DNA from: an uncultured Tateyamaria sp.
GTDB taxonomy: Bacteria; Pseudomonadota; Alphaproteobacteria; Rhodobacterales; Rhodobacteraceae
Length of the DNA: 64,000 bases
NCBI RefSeq assembly: GCF_947494755.1
Contig: NZ_CANLVZ010000003.1
Span: 124,001-188,000 of the forward strand
Direction: 5' to 3'
Under the pieces are notes generated by a model. The model saw only the letters and a program-made list of their open reading frames with translations. It ran no database searches and was not told the DNA's origin. Below, piece after piece: positions 55,512 through 63,798 of the stretch. Each line of letters starts with the position of its first letter. Positions within the stretch are counted from its first letter, which is position 1. The position numbers and the translations under genes were made by a program.

Positions 55512-56522
55512 TTGGGCGCTTGGCAGTCATATCGGCTGAGGCTTCAGCGCAAGCGCTGGCGCATTCGTGCGTTCCGAAAGCGTCGCGAACTGGGCCGTGT
55601 CGTCAACCGCACCGAACAAATCCGCCCCTCTGATCTGCTGTGCTTTTCGACCCTGCGCAACGAGGCGGTGCGCCTTCCTTATTTCCTCGAATATTATCGC
55701 GAGATGGGAATCAATCATTTCCTGATCGTGGACAATGACAGCACTGACGGGTCCGTCGACTACCTTGCAGCCCAACCAGACGTGTCCGTCTGGTCCGCAA
55801 AGGGCAGCTACAAACGTGCGCGGTTCGGGGTCGACTGGCTGAACTGGTTGCAGATGAAATACGGTCACAGCCACTGGAATCTGGTGGTCGATCCGGACGA
55901 GTTTCTGGTTTATCCGTTCTGCGACACGCGGCCCTTGCGCGCGTTGACCGACTGGCTTGATGCGTCATCGATCAAATCATTTTCCGCCATGCTGCTGGAT
56001 ATGTACCCTAAGGGGCGACTGGACGAACAACCCTATCAGGCCGGGCAGAATCCGATGGAAATTGCCAGCTGGTTTGACAGCGGAAATTACACGATCTCGC
56101 GCAATAAACGTTTTGGAAATCTGTGGATTCAAGGCGGCCCTCGGGCGCGCGTTTTCTTTCCGAATGAACCCGAACGTGCGCCTGCGCTGAACAAGATCCC
56201 ATTGGTGAAATGGGATCGTCGCTATGCCTATGTCAGCTCGACCCATATGTTGCTGCCGCGCGGCCTGAACCAGGTCTATGACGAATGGGGGGGTGAAAAG
56301 GCGTCCGGTGTGCTGCTCCACGCCAAGTTCCTGGATACCTTCAACACCAAGGCTGCCGAGGAGTTGGAGCGCAAACAGCACTACGCGGCGTCTGTCGAAT
56401 ACAAAGCCTATGCCGACACCATGCGGGATGATCCCGATCTGTGGTGCAAGTGGTCCGAAAAATACATCAACTGGCGCCAGCTTGAGATTCTGGGCCTCAT
56501 GTCCAAAGGGAATTGGGCATGA
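55512..56522 (+). CDS. GT2-like glycosyltransferase (Glyco_tranf_2_4 type)
   Basis: 336 residues. After a basic N-terminus, LLCFSTLRNEAVRLPYFLEY, LIVDNDSTDGSVDYL and the metal motif WNLVVDPDEFLVYPF place it in the family of GT2-like enzymes that act on surface glycans. The start is TTG at 55512, after GGGACGGAG; no ATG or GTG is available in this frame after the stop at 55464. It ends in an ATGA overlap with the next gene. Acceptor and donor unknown. Confidence 0.78.
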   Translation: MGAWQSYRLRLQRKRWRIRAFRKRRELGRVVNRTEQIRPSDLLCFSTLRNEAVRLPYFLEYYREMGINHFLIVDNDSTDGSVDYLAAQPDVSVWSAKGSYKRARFGVDWLNWLQMKYGHSHWNLVVDPDEFLVYPFCDTRPLRALTDWLDASSIKSFSAMLLDMYPKGRLDEQPYQAGQNPMEIASWFDSGNYTISRNKRFGNLWIQGGPRARVFFPNEPERAPALNKIPLVKWDRRYAYVSSTHMLLPRGLNQVYDEWGGEKASGVLLHAKFLDTFNTKAAEELERKQHYAASVEYKAYADTMRDDPDLWCKWSEKYINWRQLEILGLMSKGNWA

Positions 56523-58216
56523 GCGTCGGGATTGTCATGCTGGTGCACACCGCGTTAGATCGCGCGGAACAAGCGGCCCGGCATTGGGCTGCGGGTGGCT
56601 GTCCGGTCGTGATCCATGTTGATGCCGCAGTGCCGCGCAAGACCTATGCCGACTTTACCCGCGCCTTGGCGGATGTGCCTGCCATCCTTTTCTCCAAACG
56701 CTATCGGTGCGAATGGGGCACATGGGGTATCGTGGCAGCAAGCCAAGCTGCCTCCGAGCTGATGTTGGAGCAGTTTGGCGATGTGCGGCATGTCTATCTG
56801 GTATCCGGGTCGTGCCTGCCGCTGCGCCCCGTCGAAGAGTTGGTGGAATACCTGGCCGAACGCCCCCGCACCGACTTTATCGAAAGCGCGACGACATCTG
56901 ATGTGCCGTGGACTGTCAGCGGGCTGGATCACGAACGGTTCACATTGCGCTTTCCGTTCTCGTGGAAACGGCAGCGGGTTCTGTTCGACCGATATGTTGA
57001 GTTGCAACGCCTGCTCAGGATGAAGCGGAAGATTCCGGCCGGTCTGGTGCCGCATATGGGCAGCCAGTGGTGGTGTCTGACACGGCAAACACTATCGGCA
57101 ATTCTGCAGGGTCCGGACCGGCGGGAACATGATGCGTATTTTCGGCAAGTCTGGATCCCGGACGAAAGCTACTACCAAACGCTGGCGCGCCAGTATTCAA
57201 CCAATATCGAAAGCCGCTCGCTGACACTTTCCAAGTTCGACTTTCAGGGCAAACCACATATTTTCTATGATGACCACCTGCAGCTTTTGCGCCGCTCGGA
57301 TTGCTTTGTGGCCCGCAAAATCTGGCCGCATGCGAACCGCCTTTACGAGGCATTCCTGACCGATCCTGCCGGTGCGATGAAGCAGACCGAGCCGAACCCG
57401 GGCAAAATCGACCGCATTTTTGCCAAAGCGGTGGAGCGACGTACCCGCGGTCGGCCGGGTTTGTATATGCAAAGCCGGTTTCCGAATGAGGATTGGGAAA
57501 ACGGTGTCACTGCCGCCCCTTACTCAGCCTTCCAGGGCTTTACCGAAATTTTCGAAAATTTTGAGCCGTGGTTGGCTAAGGCGACCGGGGCGCGTGTGCA
57601 TGGTCATGTTTTTGACCCCGAAACGGTCGAGTATGCCGAAGGACAGACCACATTAAATGGTGCGCTGGGCAACAGCGCAAAGGCGCGCGACTACAATGCC
57701 AACGCCTTTCTGACCAACCTGATCTGGAACACGCGTGGTGAGCGGCAGTGTTTTCAATACGGGCCTGCCGACAATCAGGATGTGATCTGGCGGATTGCAA
57801 AAGACCCCAATGCGCAGGTGTCGGTGATTTCAGGCGCATGGGCGGTGCCGCTGTTTCGGTCGAACCGAAATTTCCTTGATATCCGCAAGGAAGCCGCGCG
57901 TTTGCAAAAGAACGAAAGTGACCATTTGGACGTGCTGCGCTCGCCCTATGCCAAGGCGCGTATTCGCATCTGGACGATGGCCGAATTCATCGAAGCGCCG
58001 ATGGAGCCGTTGCAGGGCATTCTGGACGAAATTGGCCAGACTCAGGCCCGTCGACTGGCTGAAGTCCCCAAGATGGTCGACCTCACCGGCTTTGGTCAAT
58101 TTCTCCAAAACCTCAAGAACCAAGGGATGCACCCCTATCTGATGGGTGATTTTCCGGTGGCGTTGGGCCACGAACCTGCGCAAGATCGCCCTCGCAAACC
58201 CTATTTGGTGCGATAA
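56519..58216 (+). CDS. GT14-like glycosyltransferase with extra C-terminal domain
   Basis: 565 residues. The N-terminal ~270 resemble GT14 (core-2 beta-1,6-N-acetylglucosaminyltransferase/xylosyltransferase): VHTALDRAEQAARHWAAGG, VYLVSGSCLPLRPVEELVEYL, MGSQWWCLTRQTLSAIL and WIPDESYYQTL. A second domain of about 265 residues follows, joined by an Arg-rich linker, of unknown role. ATG 56519 overlaps the preceding stop. It likely adds a sugar to the same polysaccharide. The xylosyl or GlcNAc preference cannot be read. Confidence 0.78.
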   Translation: MSVGIVMLVHTALDRAEQAARHWAAGGCPVVIHVDAAVPRKTYADFTRALADVPAILFSKRYRCEWGTWGIVAASQAASELMLEQFGDVRHVYLVSGSCLPLRPVEELVEYLAERPRTDFIESATTSDVPWTVSGLDHERFTLRFPFSWKRQRVLFDRYVELQRLLRMKRKIPAGLVPHMGSQWWCLTRQTLSAILQGPDRREHDAYFRQVWIPDESYYQTLARQYSTNIESRSLTLSKFDFQGKPHIFYDDHLQLLRRSDCFVARKIWPHANRLYEAFLTDPAGAMKQTEPNPGKIDRIFAKAVERRTRGRPGLYMQSRFPNEDWENGVTAAPYSAFQGFTEIFENFEPWLAKATGARVHGHVFDPETVEYAEGQTTLNGALGNSAKARDYNANAFLTNLIWNTRGERQCFQYGPADNQDVIWRIAKDPNAQVSVISGAWAVPLFRSNRNFLDIRKEAARLQKNESDHLDVLRSPYAKARIRIWTMAEFIEAPMEPLQGILDEIGQTQARRLAEVPKMVDLTGFGQFLQNLKNQGMHPYLMGDFPVALGHEPAQDRPRKPYLVR

Positions 58217-58222
58217 CTGGTC

Positions 58223-59650
58223 ATGGCGCAATTCGACTATTTTGTTGTGTTCGCAGAGATGCGCACAGGCTCGAATTTCCTCGAATCCAACCTGAACGCC
58301 TTTGACGGGATCGCCTGTCACGGTGAGGCGTTCAATCCGCATTTCATTGGATACCCGAATGTCGATCACATCCTCGAGGTTGATCAGGCAACGCGTGATG
58401 CAGACCCAAAGTACCTGCTGCGCGCGATCAAAAAGACACCCGAACTGAGCGGCTTTCGCTACTTTCACAACCACGATGAGCGCATTTTCGATCACGTGAT
58501 GAACGATCCGAAATGCGCCAAGGTCGTGCTGACCCGCAATCCGGTCGACAGCTATGTTTCGTGGAAAATCGCCATAGCGACAGGCCAGTGGAAGCTGACA
58601 GATGCCAAGGCTCGCAAGGATGGCAAAGCGGAATTCGTGGCCGATGAATTCGCCGCCCATCTGGCTGATCTACAGGCGTTTCAGGTCAAGTTGCTGAATC
58701 GATTGCAAGTGTCCGGGCAGACCGCGTTTTACATCGCCTACGAGGATTTGCAGAGCGTCGAGGTGATGAACGGGCTGTCCAAATGGCTGGGCGTCGGCAC
58801 CGAACTTGAGGCGCTGGACAAGAACCTCAAGGTGCAGAACCCGAGCGCGCTGTCTGACAAGGTCAGCAATTTTGGCCAGATGACTGAGGCGCTGTCAGGT
58901 CTCGACACCTTTAACCTGACCAGGACGCCCAATTTCGAACCGCGCCGTGGTGCCGCGGTGCCCACCTATTTCGCAAGTGAGACGAGCCCGCTTTTGTACC
59001 TCCCGATCCGTGGCGGGCCAGCAGACCCAGTCGTCCATTGGTTGCGCCTGCTCGACAAGGGGCGCGGCGGGCAGCCCGGGTCGAAATTGTCCCAGAATGA
59101 TCTGCGGGACTGGATGCGTGTGCATGCCGGGCATCGCGCATTTTCGGTGCTGCGCCATCCACTTGCGCGTGCGCATGCCGTGTTCTGTCACCGTATCCTC
59201 AGCACGGATAAGGGGTCATATGGCGGTATTCGCAGCACATTGGCGCGGCGCTACAAACTGCCACTGCCTGCCGATCCGCATGATGCAAGCTATGACAAGA
59301 CCGCGCACCGGGATGCGTTCGCCGCTTTTCTGAAGTTTTTAAAGCCCAATCTGGCCGGACAAACAGCCGTGCGCGTTGATCCCGATTGGGCCAGTCAGGT
59401 CAAGATTGTCGAGGGATTTGCCGAATTTGTGCTGCCGGATCGGCTGATGCGGCATAATACGCTGGCGCATGAGTTGGCCGAGCTGGCAGCGATGGCGGGG
59501 ATCACATCTGCGCCCTCGTTGCCCGAGACGGCATCAGATCGTCCATACGTGCTGCATGATATTTACGACGCCGAAATCGAGCGGTTAGCGCGCAATGCCT
59601 ATGCGCGCGACTATCTTATGTTCGGGTTTGAGGATTGGCAGCCCACGTAG
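58223..59650 (+). CDS. two-part sulfotransferase-family protein (Stf0-like N-terminal half)
   Basis: 475 residues. N-half: EMRTGSNFLESNLN (residues ~12-25, PAPS 5'-phosphosulfate loop), then VVLTRNPVDSYVSWKIAIA near 100 (3'-phosphate site). This matches Stf0-type carbohydrate sulfotransferases. The C-half, from about 240, carries FSVLRHPLARAHAVFCHRIL near 307, like the 3'-phosphate motif of the Sulfotransfer_2 family, but I see no matching P-loop in it. The protein therefore looks like a sulfotransferase joined to a degenerate second unit. It is 6 bp after the GT14 gene and 3 bp before convergent ptsN. It probably sulfates the locus polysaccharide. Confidence 0.78.
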   Translation: MAQFDYFVVFAEMRTGSNFLESNLNAFDGIACHGEAFNPHFIGYPNVDHILEVDQATRDADPKYLLRAIKKTPELSGFRYFHNHDERIFDHVMNDPKCAKVVLTRNPVDSYVSWKIAIATGQWKLTDAKARKDGKAEFVADEFAAHLADLQAFQVKLLNRLQVSGQTAFYIAYEDLQSVEVMNGLSKWLGVGTELEALDKNLKVQNPSALSDKVSNFGQMTEALSGLDTFNLTRTPNFEPRRGAAVPTYFASETSPLLYLPIRGGPADPVVHWLRLLDKGRGGQPGSKLSQNDLRDWMRVHAGHRAFSVLRHPLARAHAVFCHRILSTDKGSYGGIRSTLARRYKLPLPADPHDASYDKTAHRDAFAAFLKFLKPNLAGQTAVRVDPDWASQVKIVEGFAEFVLPDRLMRHNTLAHELAELAAMAGITSAPSLPETASDRPYVLHDIYDAEIERLARNAYARDYLMFGFEDWQPT

Positions 59651-59653
59651 CCA

Positions 59654-60118
59654 TCATGCAGCTTGGGCCTGTTGCGCCTCGTTCAGGATGGCGAACAGAG
59701 TTGAGGCGTCGGGGTTCGCGCGCAACTTCGTGCAGACGCCCTGATCGCGCAACGTGCGTGACACGAGTGCCAGTGCCTTGAGGTGTTCGACGCCGGCCTC
59801 TTCGGGTGCAAACAGCGCAAAAGCGATGTCGACGGGCTGGCGATCCACGGAATTAAAATCGATCGGCTTGTCGAGCAGGACAAAAGCACCGATAACGTTC
59901 GAAATACCATCAATCCGCGCATGCGGCAGCGCCACACCATGACCGACGCCGGTTGGCCCAAGCGCCTCGCGAGCCAGCAATGATTCCACCACCAAACCAG
60001 CGTGCATGTCATAGGCTGCCTGCACAAGATCACCAATCTCGTGCAAAAGCCGTTTCTTGGACGAGGCGGAGGTGACAACCTTGACCGCTTCGGGTTTCAG
60101 GAGAGTTCCAAAATCCAT
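59654..60118 (-). CDS. ptsN: PTS-Ntr EIIA component PtsN
   Basis: 154 residues, the usual size. The phospho-accepting His lies in GHGVALPHARIDG (His68), followed by the FVLLDKPIDFNSVDRQPVDI segment. PtsN receives phosphate from PtsP/PtsO and adjusts nitrogen, potassium and envelope functions. ATG 60118 fits MDFGTLLKPEAV, the family start. It is downstream of hpf by 39 bp; the usual rpoN between lptB and hpf is missing here. Confidence 0.93.
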   Translation of the reverse strand: MDFGTLLKPEAVKVVTSASSKKRLLHEIGDLVQAAYDMHAGLVVESLLAREALGPTGVGHGVALPHARIDGISNVIGAFVLLDKPIDFNSVDRQPVDIAFALFAPEEAGVEHLKALALVSRTLRDQGVCTKLRANPDASTLFAILNEAQQAQAA

Positions 60119-60157
60119 TCTGCTCTCATCATTGGTGACCCGCACGGGCACCTTCGT

Positions 60158-60721
60158 TTACGGGTCTATCCAGCCGATATTGCCGTCATCGCGGCGATAT
60201 ACGACGTTTAGCCCGTCTTTGCCTTCCTTTCGGAACACCAATACAGGGGCCCCGGCCAATTCCATCTGCATCACCGCTTCACCGACGGACAGTGATGGGA
60301 TGTTGGTTTCCATCTCGGCCACGATGATCGGTTGCAGGCTTTCGGGCTCCGAGTCGTCCGACCCTGCATCAGAGGCGAGGATATACGAGGCCGCGCCAGA
60401 GAGTTCAACCGGCTGAGCGCGCTCTTTGTGGTGGTCCTTGAGGCGGCGTTTGTAGCGGCGCAATTGCTTTTCCATCTTTTCGGAACAAGCATCAAAAGCT
60501 GCATAGATTTCAGTGGCATGGGCCTTGGCTTGGGCCGTCAATCCGGTCGACAGATGCACTGTCGCCTCGCAGACAAATTCGTGGGCGGACTTTGAAAACA
60601 CCACATTGGCGTTTGTGGGCCGTTCGGCATATTTTTCCACCACTGTGCCCAGATCGTCCCGCACATGGGTTTGCAACGCGTCGCCGATGTCGATTTGTTT
60701 GCCACTGATTTGGTATTGCAT
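60158..60721 (-). CDS. hpf: long ribosome hibernation-promoting factor HPF
   Basis: 187 residues, the long form. The N-domain (MQYQISGKQIDIGDALQTHV, EKQLRRYKRRLKDHH near 80) binds the 30S decoding region, and the C-domain (DGLNVVYRRDDGNIGWIDP) mediates 100S ribosome dimerisation. It is made in stationary phase in most bacteria. GAAGGAGA precedes ATG 60721; the 40 residues upstream in the frame are rejected. The 232-bp gap behind lptB suggests its own promoter. Confidence 0.93.
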   Translation of the reverse strand: MQYQISGKQIDIGDALQTHVRDDLGTVVEKYAERPTNANVVFSKSAHEFVCEATVHLSTGLTAQAKAHATEIYAAFDACSEKMEKQLRRYKRRLKDHHKERAQPVELSGAASYILASDAGSDDSEPESLQPIIVAEMETNIPSLSVGEAVMQMELAGAPVLVFRKEGKDGLNVVYRRDDGNIGWIDP

Positions 60722-60747
60722 ACTTTCTCCTTCAGTTTGATCCGTAG

Positions 60748-60794
60748 TGACACCAAGACGGACCGCGGGGGGCGTGGTCCAAAGCAAGGTGTCA
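60748..60794 (-). promoter_or_regulatory. nested stem-loop in the hpf leader
   Basis: Outer arms TGACACC (60748-60754) and GGTGTCA (60788-60794), inner arms GGACC (60760-60764) and GGTCC (60776-60780), in the 5' region of hpf on the minus strand. It could be a regulatory leader or the remnant of a terminator for lptB, though no T-run follows. Confidence 0.4.
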
Positions 60795-60892
60795 AATAAA
60801 CGGAAATGGCGTGGCTGTTGCCTGATCCTGTGCGCACGCAAACCGCGTGGCGTGTCGTATGAGGATCTGGGACAGCATCAAAGCCATGCCCC

Positions 60893-60922
60893 ATTGCACG
60901 CCAAAAGGGCACGGCCTGTCAA
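60893..60922 (-). promoter_or_regulatory. candidate promoter for hpf
   Basis: Minus strand: -35 TTGACA (complement of 60917-60922), 18-bp spacer, -10 TGCAAT (complement of 60893-60898). The -10 is weak and the leader would be about 170 nt, so it is only a candidate. Confidence 0.3.
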
Positions 60923-60953
60923 TGAAAAGCGCACCCGATCTGCGTCTGTCCGC

Positions 60954-61712
60954 TTACTGAATACGAAAATTTTCACCCAAATAGACGCGGCGCACATTTT
61001 CGTTCTGCACGACGTCCTGAGGGGTGCCCGACATCAAAACCCGCCCGTCATGCAGGATATAAGCGCGATCCACTATTTCGAGCGTTTCGCGCACGTTGTG
61101 GTCGGTGATCAGTACCCCGATACCGCGTTTTTTCAGGTCTGCAACCAGATTACGGATGTCCCCAACCGAGATTGGATCAACCCCGGCAAAGGGTTCATCG
61201 AGCAGCAGATATTTCGGATTTGCTGCCAGCGATCGCGCGATTTCCACGCGTCTGCGCTCCCCACCTGACAAGGCCAGTGCAGGTGCGCGCCGCATGTGCT
61301 CTATGGAGAATTCGCTGAGTAATTCCTCGAGCCGCTCGCGCCGCTTGTGGCGATCCGGTTCGGTGATATCCAGAATGGCGAGGATGTTATCCTGCACCGT
61401 AAGCCCGCGGAAAATACTCATTTCCTGCGGCAGATACCCAATCCCCATCTGGGCGCGCCGGTACATCGGCAACATGGTGACATCCGCCCCATCCAGCGTG
61501 ACGGTGCCCCCCTCGGGTGTAACAAGACCGGCCACTGCATAGAAAGTCGTCGTTTTGCCTGATCCGTTTGGTCCAAGCAGGGCAACAACCTCGCCCCTGC
61601 TCAACTCCATCGAAAAGTCGCGGATCACCAGTTTTTTGCGATAGGATTTGCGCAGATGCGAAATCTTGAGTCCGGACATGCCGTCAGCGACGGTCAGCTT
61701 GGGCCTGGCCAT
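60954..61712 (-). CDS. lptB: LPS export ABC transporter ATP-binding protein LptB
   Basis: 252 residues. ATPase of the LptB2FG complex that pulls LPS from the inner membrane. Walker [10 protein letters not shown] near 48, the Q-loop [18 protein letters not shown], signature [16 protein letters not shown] and Walker [14 protein letters not shown] match LptB closely. Its start overlaps the lptA stop by one base. It shares the operon with rnd, kdsD, lptC and lptA. Confidence 0.96.
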   Translation of the reverse strand: MARPKLTVADGMSGLKISHLRKSYRKKLVIRDFSMELSRGEVVALLGPNGSGKTTTFYAVAGLVTPEGGTVTLDGADVTMLPMYRRAQMGIGYLPQEMSIFRGLTVQDNILAILDITEPDRHKRRERLEELLSEFSIEHMRRAPALALSGGERRRVEIARSLAANPKYLLLDEPFAGVDPISVGDIRNLVADLKKRGIGVLITDHNVRETLEIVDRAYILHDGRVLMSGTPQDVVQNENVRRVYLGENFRIQ

Positions 61713-62212
61713 TATTCATTACCGGATTGCAGAATGGATTTGACCCGACCCTGGACGCGTGCAGTTCCATCATCAAGTTGGATCGTCGCCTTGTCGCCCG
61801 AGATGGCGCTTTGGCCTTGGGTCATCAAAACGTCACCCGTCAACACGATCACGCCGGTGTCGATGCTGTAGTCAGCGCGCTGTGCTTCAGCAGCATCGGG
61901 CCCGGACACAACGGTGACTCCGCCCGTGGCTTCGAGCCGTTCGATACCGGCCCGATCCTCAAGGTAGATCACAAGCACGCGCGGCGCGGACAGGCGCATT
62001 TCGCCTTGCCCAATCACCACATTTCCGGTGAACAGCGCGGCCCCGGTGTCTTGGTTTACGTTCAATTCATCCGCCGTCACTTCGACCGGGGCCGAGGTGT
62101 CTTGCTGGATCGTCCCAAAAGCGACCTGGGTGCCTTGTGCAAGTGCGGGTGTTGTGAGGCCCAGCAGGGCAATGCAGGAAAATGCGCGAAAAAACGTCAC
62201 TGATTGTATCAC
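61712..62212 (-). CDS. lptA: periplasmic LPS transport protein LptA
   Basis: 166 residues with signal peptide ([20 protein letters not shown]). The OstA/LptA beta-jellyroll follows: [63 protein letters not shown]. It bridges LptC to LptD across the periplasm. It overlaps lptC by four bases and lptB by one. Confidence 0.93.
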   Translation of the reverse strand: MIQSVTFFRAFSCIALLGLTTPALAQGTQVAFGTIQQDTSAPVEVTADELNVNQDTGAALFTGNVVIGQGEMRLSAPRVLVIYLEDRAGIERLEATGGVTVVSGPDAAEAQRADYSIDTGVIVLTGDVLMTQGQSAISGDKATIQLDDGTARVQGRVKSILQSGNE

Positions 62213-62805
62213 TCTTCTGACTTATTGGGGTCGTATACCAGCTTCACCCCGTTTGTGAAAATCAAATGGGCGTTTTCCTCACCCTCGCGCCGTTCAAACC
62301 GCATTTTGCCCGCGTCCAGATCGCCAAGCGGGCCTGTTCCGACAATCGGCCCCGGCGACTCTACCACCAAGGTATCAAATTCTGCGTCCAACCTGTCGGT
62401 AGTCAGTCTGTACCCTGTCGATGTGGTGATCACGACGTTTCCTTCAAGGGTGGAGGCACCGCCCTTGACGTCAAACCGCCCAGAGTCCGAAAACAACACC
62501 ACCCGCGTGCCCGAGACGAGGTCGATCTGCGCGGACATATCGGTGACTGCATTGTCCAACTCGCTGAGCGTGGACATTGTGGCTGCCGTGATCGACACTT
62601 GGTCACCGTCTTCGGTGGTGCCGGAAAAGAAGGGTGCGGTGACTTGCTGACCGCGCAGCTTTTCCTCGATTTCGTCGTCGGCAAAAGGCATGTCAGCCAC
62701 CGGATCAATGGTGCGCGACAGCAAAAACAGGGTGGACAACAGCCCCAACGCGGTTAGCGGCAGCAAGATTTTGAGCCAGGCAATGATCTGCGAATAGCGG
62801 TCCAT
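62209..62805 (-). CDS. lptC: LPS export protein LptC
   Basis: 198 residues. One N-terminal membrane helix (IIAWLKILLPLTALGLLSTL) anchors a periplasmic jellyroll domain (KLRGQQVTAPFFSGTTEDG D, VVITTSTGYRLTTDRLDAEF). It passes LPS from LptBFG to LptA. Identity rests on position in the operon and layout as well as sequence. It lies 9 bp after kdsD. Confidence 0.88.
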   Translation of the reverse strand: MDRYSQIIAWLKILLPLTALGLLSTLFLLSRTIDPVADMPFADDEIEEKLRGQQVTAPFFSGTTEDGDQVSITAATMSTLSELDNAVTDMSAQIDLVSGTRVVLFSDSGRFDVKGGASTLEGNVVITTSTGYRLTTDRLDAEFDTLVVESPGPIVGTGPLGDLDAGKMRFERREGEENAHLIFTNGVKLVYDPNKSEE

Positions 62806-62814
62806 GCGTGCCTT

Positions 62815-63798
62815 CTACCCCAGGCCGACCCGCAGGCAATCGTGGATGTGGATCAACCCGAGAGGCGGCCCATCGGCGCCGGGATCGCGGGCAAACAGGC
62901 AGGTCACGGGCCGTTCGCCGGTAAGCCCATTCATGATCCCGACCGCCTCTTGTGCGAGGACACTCGGGTCAATGGTGCGCGGCGACGTGGTCATGACGTC
63001 TTGTGCGGTCAGATCCAGCAAGCGGTTGCTCATGTGTCGTCGCAAGTCACCGTCAGTGATGATCCCGGCAAGAGATCCGGCATCATCCAGCACCCCCACG
63101 ACGCCGAAGCCTTTCTGGCTGATTTCGATCAACGCTTCGGGCATTGGGGTGTTAACGGATACCAAGGGCAACGCCGCGCCGCTGTGCATCAGGTCTGACA
63201 CACGGGCCAATTGCGCGCCCAATTTGCCACCGGGGTGGAAGTCACGGAAGTGTTCTGCGGTGAACGCGCGGTGTTTCATGATGGCGACGGCCAGTGCGTC
63301 ACCCATGGCCAGCGTCAATGTGGTCGACGTGGTTGGGACAACTCCGGTGCCGCAGGCTTCCTCCAAATCAGGCAGCTGCAGAACCACGTCGCACTGGCTG
63401 CCAAGGGCGCTGTTTGGTGCTTTCGTGATCCCTACCAGCGGGATGTCAAAGCGGCGCGTGAAAGCGATGATGTTGGCCAGTTCCGGTGCCTCCCCGGAGT
63501 TTGAGATCGCCAGCACGACGTCAGCGCGGGTGACCATGCCCAGATCGCCATGGCTGGCCTCCGCTGGATGCACGAATTGCGCGGGGGTGCCCGTGCTTGC
63601 AAATGTCGCGGCGATCTTACGCGCGATGTGCCCTGATTTGCCGATGCCCGTGACGATCACCCGCCCCTTTGCATTCAGCAGTAGGTCGACACTGGTCCGA
63701 AACGTATCATCAAGCGCGTCAGCAAGCGTCATCAAGGCCTCCGCCTCGGTGCGGATCACCTGGCGCGCGGTGTCAATGAAAGGCGTGGTGCTGGTCAT
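62815..63798 (-). CDS. kdsD: arabinose-5-phosphate isomerase KdsD (KpsF/GutQ family)
   Basis: Converts ribulose 5-phosphate to arabinose 5-phosphate, the first Kdo precursor. 327 residues: SIS domain (VIVTGIGKSGHIARKIAATF, ASHGDLGMVTRADVVLAISN, about 50-110) and two CBS domains from about 205 (LVSVNTPMPEALIEISQKG, DVMTTSPRTIDPSVLAQEAV). It overlaps the rnd stop by four bases. The same family serves capsule loci as KpsF, relevant to kdsB at 50 kb. Confidence 0.94.
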   Translation of the reverse strand: MTSTTPFIDTARQVIRTEAEALMTLADALDDTFRTSVDLLLNAKGRVIVTGIGKSGHIARKIAATFASTGTPAQFVHPAEASHGDLGMVTRADVVLAISNSGEAPELANIIAFTRRFDIPLVGITKAPNSALGSQCDVVLQLPDLEEACGTGVVPTTSTTLTLAMGDALAVAIMKHRAFTAEHFRDFHPGGKLGAQLARVSDLMHSGAALPLVSVNTPMPEALIEISQKGFGVVGVLDDAGSLAGIITDGDLRRHMSNRLLDLTAQDVMTTSPRTIDPSVLAQEAVGIMNGLTGERPVTCLFARDPGADGPPLGLIHIHDCLRVGLG

